Source: Bradyrhizobium sp. Ash2021
GTDB taxonomy: Bacteria; Pseudomonadota; Alphaproteobacteria; Rhizobiales; Xanthobacteraceae
Reading direction: 5' to 3'
Assembly (NCBI RefSeq): GCF_031202265.1
Contig: NZ_CP100604.1
Span: forward strand, 7,918,501-7,982,500
Length of the DNA: 64,000 bases
Shown here: piece by piece, positions 54,748 to 61,969 of the stretch
Layout: each line of letters opens with the position of its first letter
Position numbering within the stretch: the first letter of the stretch is position 1
Translations under genes and position numbers: made by a program
Notes under the pieces: generated by a model
What the model saw: only the letters and a program-made list of their open reading frames with translations
Database searches by the model: none
Told to the model about the DNA's origin: nothing

Positions 54748-56376
54748 GTGTCGTCCCGCAAACCAGTCAAAATCACGAACGCCTCGACCACGGTCAAGGA
54801 CGCCACCTTCGGCCTGCTGCGCGCGTTCGGCATCAAGAAAGTCTTCGGCAATCCCGGGTCGACCGAATTGCCGTTCCTCAGCGACTGGCCCGACGACATC
54901 GACTATGTGCTGGGCCTGCAGGAAGCCTCCGTCGTCGGCATGGCCGATGGCTATGCGCAGGCGAGCCGCAACGCCGGCTTCGTCAATCTGCATTCCGCGG
55001 CCGGCGTCGGCAATGCGATGGGTAATATCTTCAACGCCTACCGTAACCAGACGCCGCTCGTCATTACCGCGGGCCAGCAGGCGCGCTCGATCATGCCGTT
55101 GTCTCCGTTTCTCTATGCCGAGCGCGCGACGGAATTCCCGCGGCCTTACGTCAAATTCAGCGTCGAGCCGGCGCGACCTGAAGATGTGCCGGCGGCGATC
55201 GCGCGCGCCTATTACGTCGCGATGCAGCCGCCCTGCGGGCCGACCTTCGTCTCGGTGCCAATCGACGACTGGGCGCGCGCGACGCAACCGGTCGAGGCCC
55301 GCAAGGTCAGCCGCGAACTCGGCCCCGATGCTGAAACGATGAAGGCGCTGGCCGCAGCGCTTTCGGAAGCCAGGCGCCCTGCCCTCGTGGTCGGCCCCGG
55401 CGTCGATCGCGCCGAGGCCGTCGATCTGATGGTGAAGGTCGCCGAAAAGGCCAAGGCCGCGGTCTGGGCCAGTCCGTTCTCGGCGCGCTGCTCGTTTCCG
55501 GAACGGCATTCGCAATTCGCGGGTTTTTTGCACGCTTCACCCGGCCAGCTCTCGGATGCGCTGCGCGAGCATGATCTGGTGGTCGTGATCGGCGCGCCGG
55601 TCTTCACCTTCCATGTCGAAGGCCACGCTTCGATCTTCGACGGCGCCACCACGATTTTCCAGATCACCGACGATCCGACCGCAGCGGCGGTCACGCCGTC
55701 GGGCACCAGCATCATCGCGACCATGAAGCCGGCACTGGCGATGCTGCTGGAAATGCTGCCCGAGACCAAACGTGCGGTACCAACCGGCCGGATGTTGCCA
55801 CCGGCGCCGGCTGCAGCCGATCCGATCCCGGTCGAGTTTCTGTTGCATTCGCTCTCCGCCGCCATGGGGCCGCAGGACGTGCTGGTGGAAGAAGCCCCGT
55901 CGCATCGCCCGGCGATGCAAAAGTTCATGCCGATGCGCGGGCAGGACAGTTTTTACACCATGGCCAGCGGCGGCCTCGGCTACAGCCTGCCGGCCGCGGT
56001 CGGCATGGCGCTGGGCCGTCCCGGCAGCCGGACCGTCTGCCTGATCGGCGACGGCTCGGCGATGTATTCGATCCAGGCGCTGTGGACCGCAGCGCAACGC
56101 AAGCTGCCGCTGACGGTGGTGGTGCTCAACAATTCCGGCTACGGCGCGATGCGCTCGTTCAGCCAGGTGATGCAGGTGCGCAACGTGCCCGGCCTCGAAC
56201 TGCCCGACATCGACTTCGTCAAGCTCGCCGAAGGCATGGGCTGCGACGCCGTTCGCGTCAGCAAATCATCCGACCTCGCCGCCGCGCTCAAGCGCGGACT
56301 CGGGCGTCACGGCACCAGCCTGATCGAGGTGACGGTGGATTCCGCGGTGCCGCTGCTCTACGCGCAGAAGGGCTGA
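54748..56376 (+). CDS. Benzoylformate decarboxylase-like ThDP enzyme
   Basis: This 542-residue protein begins with a GTG start (GAGGG upstream). The pattern LLRAFGIKKVFGNPGSTELPFL, catalytic Glu in LGLQEASVVGMADGYAQAS and ThDP motif LIGDGSAMYSIQALWTAAQ is that of MdlC-type decarboxylases, which convert 2-oxo acids to aldehydes plus carbon dioxide. It is the third ThDP enzyme in the window. The exact 2-oxo acid is not known. Confidence 0.87.
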   Translation: MSSRKPVKITNASTTVKDATFGLLRAFGIKKVFGNPGSTELPFLSDWPDDIDYVLGLQEASVVGMADGYAQASRNAGFVNLHSAAGVGNAMGNIFNAYRNQTPLVITAGQQARSIMPLSPFLYAERATEFPRPYVKFSVEPARPEDVPAAIARAYYVAMQPPCGPTFVSVPIDDWARATQPVEARKVSRELGPDAETMKALAAALSEARRPALVVGPGVDRAEAVDLMVKVAEKAKAAVWASPFSARCSFPERHSQFAGFLHASPGQLSDALREHDLVVVIGAPVFTFHVEGHASIFDGATTIFQITDDPTAAAVTPSGTSIIATMKPALAMLLEMLPETKRAVPTGRMLPPAPAAADPIPVEFLLHSLSAAMGPQDVLVEEAPSHRPAMQKFMPMRGQDSFYTMASGGLGYSLPAAVGMALGRPGSRTVCLIGDGSAMYSIQALWTAAQRKLPLTVVVLNNSGYGAMRSFSQVMQVRNVPGLELPDIDFVKLAEGMGCDAVRVSKSSDLAAALKRGLGRHGTSLIEVTVDSAVPLLYAQKG

Positions 56377-56390
56377 GAGCTAAGCTCTAT

Positions 56391-56482
56391 CAACGTCATT
56401 GCGAGGAGCGATAGCGACGAAGCAATCCATCCATCCGTTGCGCCGCGCTATGGATTGCTTCGCTTCGCTCGCAATGACGTTG
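56391..56482. repeat. Dispersed repeat, same family as 23520-23599
   Basis: CGTCATTGCGAGGAGCGA (from 56393) and, inverted, CGTCATTGCGAGCGAAGCG (right arm) share CGTCATTGCGAG and GAAGCAATCCAT with the repeat at 23520. The left arm has small insertions. It is located between convergent genes. Confidence 0.85.
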
Positions 56483-56514
56483 AGGGCGCATCGCCCCGGA
56501 ATGACGAACGGCCC

Positions 56515-57309
56515 TCACTTCCCGTAGGCTTGCCGCATCCTGGCCTGGATCTTCGCCATGCCTGATATCCAGCGGTCGTAATTCTCGGTCTTCTTGCGCA
56601 TGTAGCCGAGCACCTGCGGGTGCGGCAGGATCACGAAGGTCTCCTGCTCGAGCCCCGCCAATGCATCCTGCGCCACCTGCTCCGGCGTCAGGTCGCCGTC
56701 GCCGGATTGCGGGCCCTTCGGGATCGACCGCAGCATGTTGGTATCGACGCCCTGCGGACACAGGATCGAAACCTTGATGCCGTCCGCCTTGTGCGAGATC
56801 GCGAGATTTTCCGCAAAGCCCACCGCGGCGTGCTTGGTGGCGGAATAGGCCGGACTGCCGACCTGGGACAGCAGGCCCGCCGCCGAAATCGTGTTGAGGA
56901 AATAGCCGCCGCCGCGCGCCTTCATGCGCGGAATCAGGTGCCGCGCGGCATAGACATGCGCCATGACGTGAACAGCCCAGCTTCGCGACCAGGGTTCGTC
57001 GGAGGTGCCGCCGGCGTTGACCGACAGCGGATCGAAGCCGCCGCCGATGCCGGCGTTGGAGCAGAACAGCGCAATCGGGCCGAATTGATGCTCGGTCTCC
57101 TCGATGACGTGGAGGATGTCCTTTTCCTTGCCGACATCGCATTTGAAGGCCGCCCCGCCGATCGGCGTGGCGACGGCGCGTGCGCTGTCGGGATCGATAT
57201 CGGCGACCACCACCCTGGCCGCGCCCGCGCGATGAAACGCCTCGCACAGCGCCTTTCCGATGCCGTTGCCGCCACCGGTCACAACCACGACTTTGCCAGC
57301 CACCTGCAT
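56515..57309 (-). CDS. Short-chain dehydrogenase/reductase
   Basis: This 264-residue Rossmann-fold enzyme has the NAD(P) motif VVTGGGNGIGKAL (about 9-21), NAG at about 85 (FCSNAGIGGG), and the active-site Tyr-Lys in YSATKHA. It is convergent with the decarboxylase gene. The substrate is not predictable. Confidence 0.9.
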   Translation of the reverse strand: MQVAGKVVVVTGGGNGIGKALCEAFHRAGAARVVVADIDPDSARAVATPIGGAAFKCDVGKEKDILHVIEETEHQFGPIALFCSNAGIGGGFDPLSVNAGGTSDEPWSRSWAVHVMAHVYAARHLIPRMKARGGGYFLNTISAAGLLSQVGSPAYSATKHAAVGFAENLAISHKADGIKVSILCPQGVDTNMLRSIPKGPQSGDGDLTPEQVAQDALAGLEQETFVILPHPQVLGYMRKKTENYDRWISGMAKIQARMRQAYGK

Positions 57310-57337
57310 GGTCGTTCTCCCCTTTATGTTTTTGTTT

Positions 57338-58033
57338 TCAGGTCAGAACCACGTTGAGGATTGCCGTGTAGTGGCAGGCTGCGCCCATCAGCACAAAGCA
57401 ATGCCAGATCGCGTTCTGGAAACGCAGCCGCTGCCAGGCGTGAAAGATCACCCCGAGGCTGTACAGTACACCGCCCGCGAAGATGAAGCCCAGCGCCATG
57501 GCCGGCAGCGCCTTCACCACTTTGTCATACAGCATCATGCCGCTCCAGCCCATCGCCAGATAAAGCCCCACCGCGAGGCGGTCGTAACGCCCGGGCAACG
57601 CCAGCTTGAGCGCGACACCGACGATTGCGACGCACCACACCCCGATCAGGAGTGCGATGGCGAAATAGCTGCCCTTCAGTTCCATGATGAACGGCGTATA
57701 GGTCGCCGCGATCAGCACATAGATCGCCGAATGGTCGAAGCGGCGCAGCACCCATTTGGCGCGCGACACCGGCCAGAGATTATAGGTCGCCGACATCACC
57801 AGCATCGCCAGCAGGCCCGCGACATAGACCGACACTGCGGCGACGTCGAGCGCGGTGGCGTAAACCACCGTCAGCACGATCAGGACGGTGGCGGCCACGA
57901 CGCCAAAACAGACGCCAACGACATGCACGACCCCGTCGGCGATCAGCTCGGCCCGGTCGTAGTTCCAATGCATGGCCCCGGCCGCGGCCTGGATCGACGT
58001 CGAGGCGAGTTGCTTCAGTCTAAAGACAGTCAT
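57338..58033 (-). CDS. Hemolysin III / PAQR-type membrane protein
   Basis: This 231-residue protein has seven membrane helices and the family motifs ELIADGVVHVVGV, SATYNLWP, RRFDHSAIYVLIAATYTPF and a final WHCFVLMGAACHY. The family includes YqfA and animal PAQR receptors. The conserved His and Asp can bind zinc. The physiological role in this group is not settled. Confidence 0.9.
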   Translation of the reverse strand: MTVFRLKQLASTSIQAAAGAMHWNYDRAELIADGVVHVVGVCFGVVAATVLIVLTVVYATALDVAAVSVYVAGLLAMLVMSATYNLWPVSRAKWVLRRFDHSAIYVLIAATYTPFIMELKGSYFAIALLIGVWCVAIVGVALKLALPGRYDRLAVGLYLAMGWSGMMLYDKVVKALPAMALGFIFAGGVLYSLGVIFHAWQRLRFQNAIWHCFVLMGAACHYTAILNVVLT

Positions 58034-58212
58034 GTCGGCCTGGCCACTTTCGTCAGCGATAAAACATAGGTCTCAGGAGGTCAACGAACCGTTCAAACCC
58101 TTGACCGGTCATCGCGTCCGAAATGTGAAGCTTGATTTTGGCCCGCCAATCGCCACTTTCGGGGTGATATCCCGCCAATTGCCCGCTTTTTTCTCGCGAG
58201 TGCCGCCCCCGC

Positions 58213-59676
58213 ATGCCCCCCCGTATTCAGGATATTATCGAGGAAGCGCGCCTGTCGGCGCGGGCCCTGCTGGACTACGGCGACAGTCTGTTCAATCCGA
58301 CGGTGCGGCTCGGCGTCACCGGGCTGTCGCGCGCCGGCAAGACCGTGTTCATCACGGCGCTGATCCACGGCCTGACCCGCGGCGGCCGTTTTCCGGTGTT
58401 CGAGCCCTACGCGACCGGGCGGATCGCCCGCGCCCGGCTGGAGCCGCAGCCCGACGACGCGGTGCCGCGGTTCGACTATGAGAACCACGTCCGCACCCTG
58501 ATCGAGGAGCGGCACTGGCCGAACTCGACCGTCGATATCTCCGAGTTACGGCTGGTGATCGACTACCAGCGGCAAAACGGCGCCGACCGCACGCTGACCC
58601 TCGATATCGTCGACTATCCCGGCGAATGGCTGCTCGATCTGCCCCTGCTCCACAAGAGCTATGAACAATGGTCCGCCGAGAGCCTTGCGCTGTCGCGCGA
58701 GGGGCCGCGCGCAAAACTGGCGGTGCCGTGGCATGACCATCTGAAGACGCTGAGCGCCGAGGGCCGCGAGGACGAACAGGCGACGCGCGCGGCCGCAAAA
58801 CTGTTCACGGATTACTTACGCGCCTGCCGCGACGAGCGCTTTGCGATGAGCCTGCTGCCGCCCGGCCGCTTCCTGATGCCGGGCAATCTGGCCAATACCC
58901 CGGCGCTGACCTTTGCGCCGCTGGACGTGTCAGCCGACGGCACCGCACCGGACGGTTCGCTGTGGGCGATGATGCGGCGGCGCTACGAGGCCTACAAGGA
59001 CGTCGTGGTTCGTCCGTTCTTTCGCGATCATTTCGCGCGGCTCGATCGCCAGATCGTGCTGGTCGATGCGCTCGCCGCCTTCAACGCCGGGCCCGAAGCG
59101 CTGCACGATCTGGAGGCGGCGCTGACCGGCATTCTCGATTGTTTCCGGATCGGTCGCAGCACGCTGTTCAGCAACCTGTTCCGGCCGCGGATCGACCGCA
59201 TCTTGTTCGCGGCCACCAAGGCCGACCATCTGCACCATTCGAGCCACGACCGCCTCGAAGCGGTGCTGCGGCGCGCGGTCGCCAAGGCCGCCGATCGCGC
59301 CGAACATACGGGAGCCGCGATCGACGTCGTGGCGCTGGCCGCCGTGCGCGCCACCCGCGAGGCAACCGTCGCACGCGGCCGGGACAAATTGCCCTCGATC
59401 CTCGGGATGCCCGCGCCCGGCGAAATCGCCGATGGCGAGACGTTCGACGGCAACACCGAGGTCGCGACCTTTCCTGGCGATCTGCCCAGCGACCCCGAAG
59501 CGCTGTTCAAGGGCGAGTTTCGCGGCCTCTCCAGCACGCCTTCCGAAAAGGCCGATTTCCGCTTCCTGCGGTTCCGGCCGCCGCAGCTCGAACGCGACAG
59601 CGAGGACGAGCCGGCCTTGCCTCACATCCGCCTTGACCGCGCCCTCCAGTTCCTGATCGGAGACAGACTGCAATGA
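58213..59676 (+). CDS. ycjX: YcjX-family P-loop protein
   Basis: This 487-residue protein has a P-loop GLSRAGKTVFITAL (about 36-49), the YcjX (DUF463) pattern VDISELRLVIDYQ, LTLDIVDYPGEWLLDLPLL and YKDVVVRPFFRDHFARLDRQIVLVDAL. It overlaps the ycjF-type gene by 4 bp. In E. coli, ycjX and ycjF are in the phage-shock region. The precise role is unknown. Confidence 0.92.
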   Translation: MPPRIQDIIEEARLSARALLDYGDSLFNPTVRLGVTGLSRAGKTVFITALIHGLTRGGRFPVFEPYATGRIARARLEPQPDDAVPRFDYENHVRTLIEERHWPNSTVDISELRLVIDYQRQNGADRTLTLDIVDYPGEWLLDLPLLHKSYEQWSAESLALSREGPRAKLAVPWHDHLKTLSAEGREDEQATRAAAKLFTDYLRACRDERFAMSLLPPGRFLMPGNLANTPALTFAPLDVSADGTAPDGSLWAMMRRRYEAYKDVVVRPFFRDHFARLDRQIVLVDALAAFNAGPEALHDLEAALTGILDCFRIGRSTLFSNLFRPRIDRILFAATKADHLHHSSHDRLEAVLRRAVAKAADRAEHTGAAIDVVALAAVRATREATVARGRDKLPSILGMPAPGEIADGETFDGNTEVATFPGDLPSDPEALFKGEFRGLSSTPSEKADFRFLRFRPPQLERDSEDEPALPHIRLDRALQFLIGDRLQ

Positions 59677-60704
59677 GCGAGAAAACGTCTCATCGGCGGC
59701 CGGCGACCTTCAAGCTCGACGATCCCGGCGTGATCGTGGTGGACCCCGATGACACCGGCCGCCCCGCCCGCGGCACGGTCCAGATCACCAAGGAACCCGA
59801 CCCCGCGCTGCTGCCGGTGCCGATCGACGCGCCGCTGCTCCCGGTGCGGCGCGGCCTTCGCTGGGGTGCGGTGTTCTGGGCCGCAGTCGCAGGGCTGGTG
59901 CTGCTCGGCTCCGGACTCGGCGTCGTCAACCTGATCGAGGATCTGTTTGCGCGCAGCGAAAGCCTCGGCTTCCTCGGGCTGGCGTTTTCGTCGGTTGCCG
60001 CACTGGCGCTGACCGTCGTGATCGCGCGCGAGGCCTTCGGACTGGCGCGGCTTGCCACCATCGAAAAACTGCATCTGCGCGCCGCAGAGGTGCTGCTCAG
60101 CGACGACCGCGCCGCCAGCCGGGCCATCGTCGGCGATCTGCTCAAGCTGGCGCACCAGAACCCGCAACTGGCGCGCGCCCGCGCATCGCTGCAGGGCCAT
60201 ACCGACGACATCATCGACGGCGCCGACATGATTAAGCTGGCGGAACGCGAATTGATGTCACCGCTCGATCAGGAGGCGCGGCGGCTGGTGTCATCAGCGG
60301 CGCAGCGGGTTTCCATCGTGACCGCCGTGAGCCCACGCGCGCTGTTCGACGTCCTGTTCGTGTTCGTGGCGTCGCTGCGCATGATCCGGCAACTGGCGCG
60401 GCTCTATGGCGGGCGGCCGGGCACGCTCGGCATGATCCGCCTGATGCGCCACGTCATCGGCCATCTTGCCATCACCGGCGGCATGGCGGCCAGCGACAGC
60501 CTGATCCAGCAGATGCTCGGCCACGGCATCGCCGCAAAACTCTCGCAGCGGCTCGGCGAGGGCATGCTGAACGGATTGCTGACGGCGCGGCTGGGCCTCG
60601 CCGCCATCGACGTCACCCGCCCGCTGCCGTTCACCGCCCTGCCGCGCCCGGCGCTCGCCGACCTCGCCAGGGATTTGCTGCGCAAGCGCGAGGAAGAGGA
60701 GTGA
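59673..60704 (+). CDS. ycjF: YcjF-family (DUF697) membrane protein
   Basis: This 343-residue protein has two membrane helices (about 62-84 and 98-118; WGAVFWAAVAGLVLLGSG and GLAFSSVAALALTVVIA). DUF697 follows with LMRHVIGHLAITGGMAASDSLIQQMLGHGIAAKLSQRLGEGMLNGLLTARLG-like sequence. It is coupled to ycjX by ATGA overlap. Together they are a conserved pair of unknown function. Confidence 0.9.
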   Translation: MSEKTSHRRPATFKLDDPGVIVVDPDDTGRPARGTVQITKEPDPALLPVPIDAPLLPVRRGLRWGAVFWAAVAGLVLLGSGLGVVNLIEDLFARSESLGFLGLAFSSVAALALTVVIAREAFGLARLATIEKLHLRAAEVLLSDDRAASRAIVGDLLKLAHQNPQLARARASLQGHTDDIIDGADMIKLAERELMSPLDQEARRLVSSAAQRVSIVTAVSPRALFDVLFVFVASLRMIRQLARLYGGRPGTLGMIRLMRHVIGHLAITGGMAASDSLIQQMLGHGIAAKLSQRLGEGMLNGLLTARLGLAAIDVTRPLPFTALPRPALADLARDLLRKREEEE

Positions 60705-61040
60705 GGTTCAGACGATGCCAATCGCAACGCCCTCTCCCCTTGTGGGAGAGGGCAACTGCGGCGCCGACAACCAACTCGCTTGGGTGAGGGGTTCGCTCAA
60801 CAGGCACTTTCTTCGCGGAGAGAGACCCCGCATCCGGCAGCCTTCGCTTAGCCGATGCAAAGCATCGGCGTTAATTTTGACGGCGGCCAAAGGCCGCCTA
60901 ATGCACCTTCTCCCACAAGGCGAGAAGGTTTACTCCATAGCGGTTTATATGGCGTCCTGTCCTGAGATGAAGGCTTCGCAACCTTCACTCAAGACAGGAG
61001 CGTCCCGTGGCTGACGAAAGCCATCGTTGCGCCGTAGATG
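60705..61040. repeat. Intergenic region with palindromic repeats
   Basis: No credible gene is seen here. Hairpins are CCCTCTCCC / GGGAGAGGG (60730-60738 and 60744-60752), GCCGATGC / GCATCGGC (60851-60858 and 60862-60869), and GGCGGCC / GGCCGCC (60882-60888 and 60892-60898). TCTCCCACAAGGCGAGA-type sequence follows near 60911. The region is a REP-like cluster between convergent genes. Confidence 0.75.
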
Positions 61041-61565
61041 CTATTGCTGGCGCGCGCCGACAGTCCCCGGTTCGCCGTCAGCCGTAATTTCGAGGGTAAA
61101 TCGACCAAAACCTGCCGGTTTGGCTTCCCATCTGTCGGCCTTTCCTGATAGTGCGGCAAGGGTGCCGGAAGCGAACTTGATCAGCCCTTTTCCAGAGGCT
61201 TCGATACCGGCGGGTTTGCCATCCTTCATGATAGTGGACCCTGTACCCTCGGTGAGTTGGGTAACCGCGAGCCCCCCGGCCACCCGGATAATTCCGCCGC
61301 CAGACAGATACGTTCCTTGAGGGCCATCCCACTGACTGGTCGAAGACCCTGAGTACAGTGCGCCTTTCAGCAGTCCGTCCGCACCAAGGCAAGAATATTG
61401 GACACTGCGGAGCAGGTGCCCATCCTTGTCACCGATGGGGTCCGAGCTTACCGCGCCAACAACGCCGCATTCAAGTCGCCCGACCGTTTCCGCCAGCGCA
61501 AATCCGGTTGCGCCGATCAAGCCGAGACTGGAACACACAACCGTAACCACGAAATGCTTGTTCAT
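61041..61565 (-). CDS. Secreted protein, DUF992-like
   Basis: The ATG 61565 has GAGGAG upstream. The 174-residue product begins MNKHFVVTVVCSSLGLIGAT, a signal peptide cleaved near FALAET. The pattern ETVGRLECGVVGAVSSD and LRSVQYSCLGADG resembles DUF992 proteins, though the second half (IIRVAGGLAVTQLTEGTG) is general. It is exported and of unknown function. Confidence 0.65.
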   Translation of the reverse strand: MNKHFVVTVVCSSLGLIGATGFALAETVGRLECGVVGAVSSDPIGDKDGHLLRSVQYSCLGADGLLKGALYSGSSTSQWDGPQGTYLSGGGIIRVAGGLAVTQLTEGTGSTIMKDGKPAGIEASGKGLIKFASGTLAALSGKADRWEAKPAGFGRFTLEITADGEPGTVGARQQ

Positions 61566-61968
61566 TGAAGTCTCCTCTAAACGCGTGCGCGAGCGCACTC
61601 GATGCATCGAGTGCCGCAGAACAGCCAAAAAAGTAGTGGCCTATTGAGGCTTAGTGCCCGCCGGTGGCTCTGACGCTGCCGCTAAAATGGGGACCTCGGC
61701 ACGTCCGCTGTGGCAGCTCCCAGAAAGTAGCACCGAACCATACACCTCCAGAAAGGATACCGGAAGAAGCGCCTGGTGAGAATTTCACAATGGATGAGAA
61801 GCGGCCCGCTCGTTCTGGCGCACGCCACAACAATCGCTGCGCCATGTGGCGCGCTCCACAGCTCCAGTCTTCGCAAATCGTTGTTCAGTCCTTAGTGGTG
61901 ATCCACGTTCGGGCGGTGCTCCCCAGGGACCACCCATTGTGACCACCTCCAACCTCACTGGTTGAGGT
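61566..61968. other. Gene-free interval beside the chimeric gene
   Basis: Short frames occur but none has a good start or family match. A hairpin at 61951-61969 marks the end of the chimeric reading frame. By eye, this part and the 61969-62514 tail look richer in A and T than the nearby core genes, suggesting imported DNA. Confidence 0.5.
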
Positions 61969-61969
61969 T
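61951..61969 (-). terminator. Hairpin at end of chimeric gene
   Basis: AACCTCA, a 5-base loop and TGAGGTT form a perfect 7-bp stem immediately after the stop. No T-run is evident on the minus strand, so it is a weak candidate. Confidence 0.35.

Noticed and set aside
61664..61942. 92-residue plus-strand frame in the interval beside the chimera
   Set aside because: No start context, no family pattern and composition unlike coding sequence.
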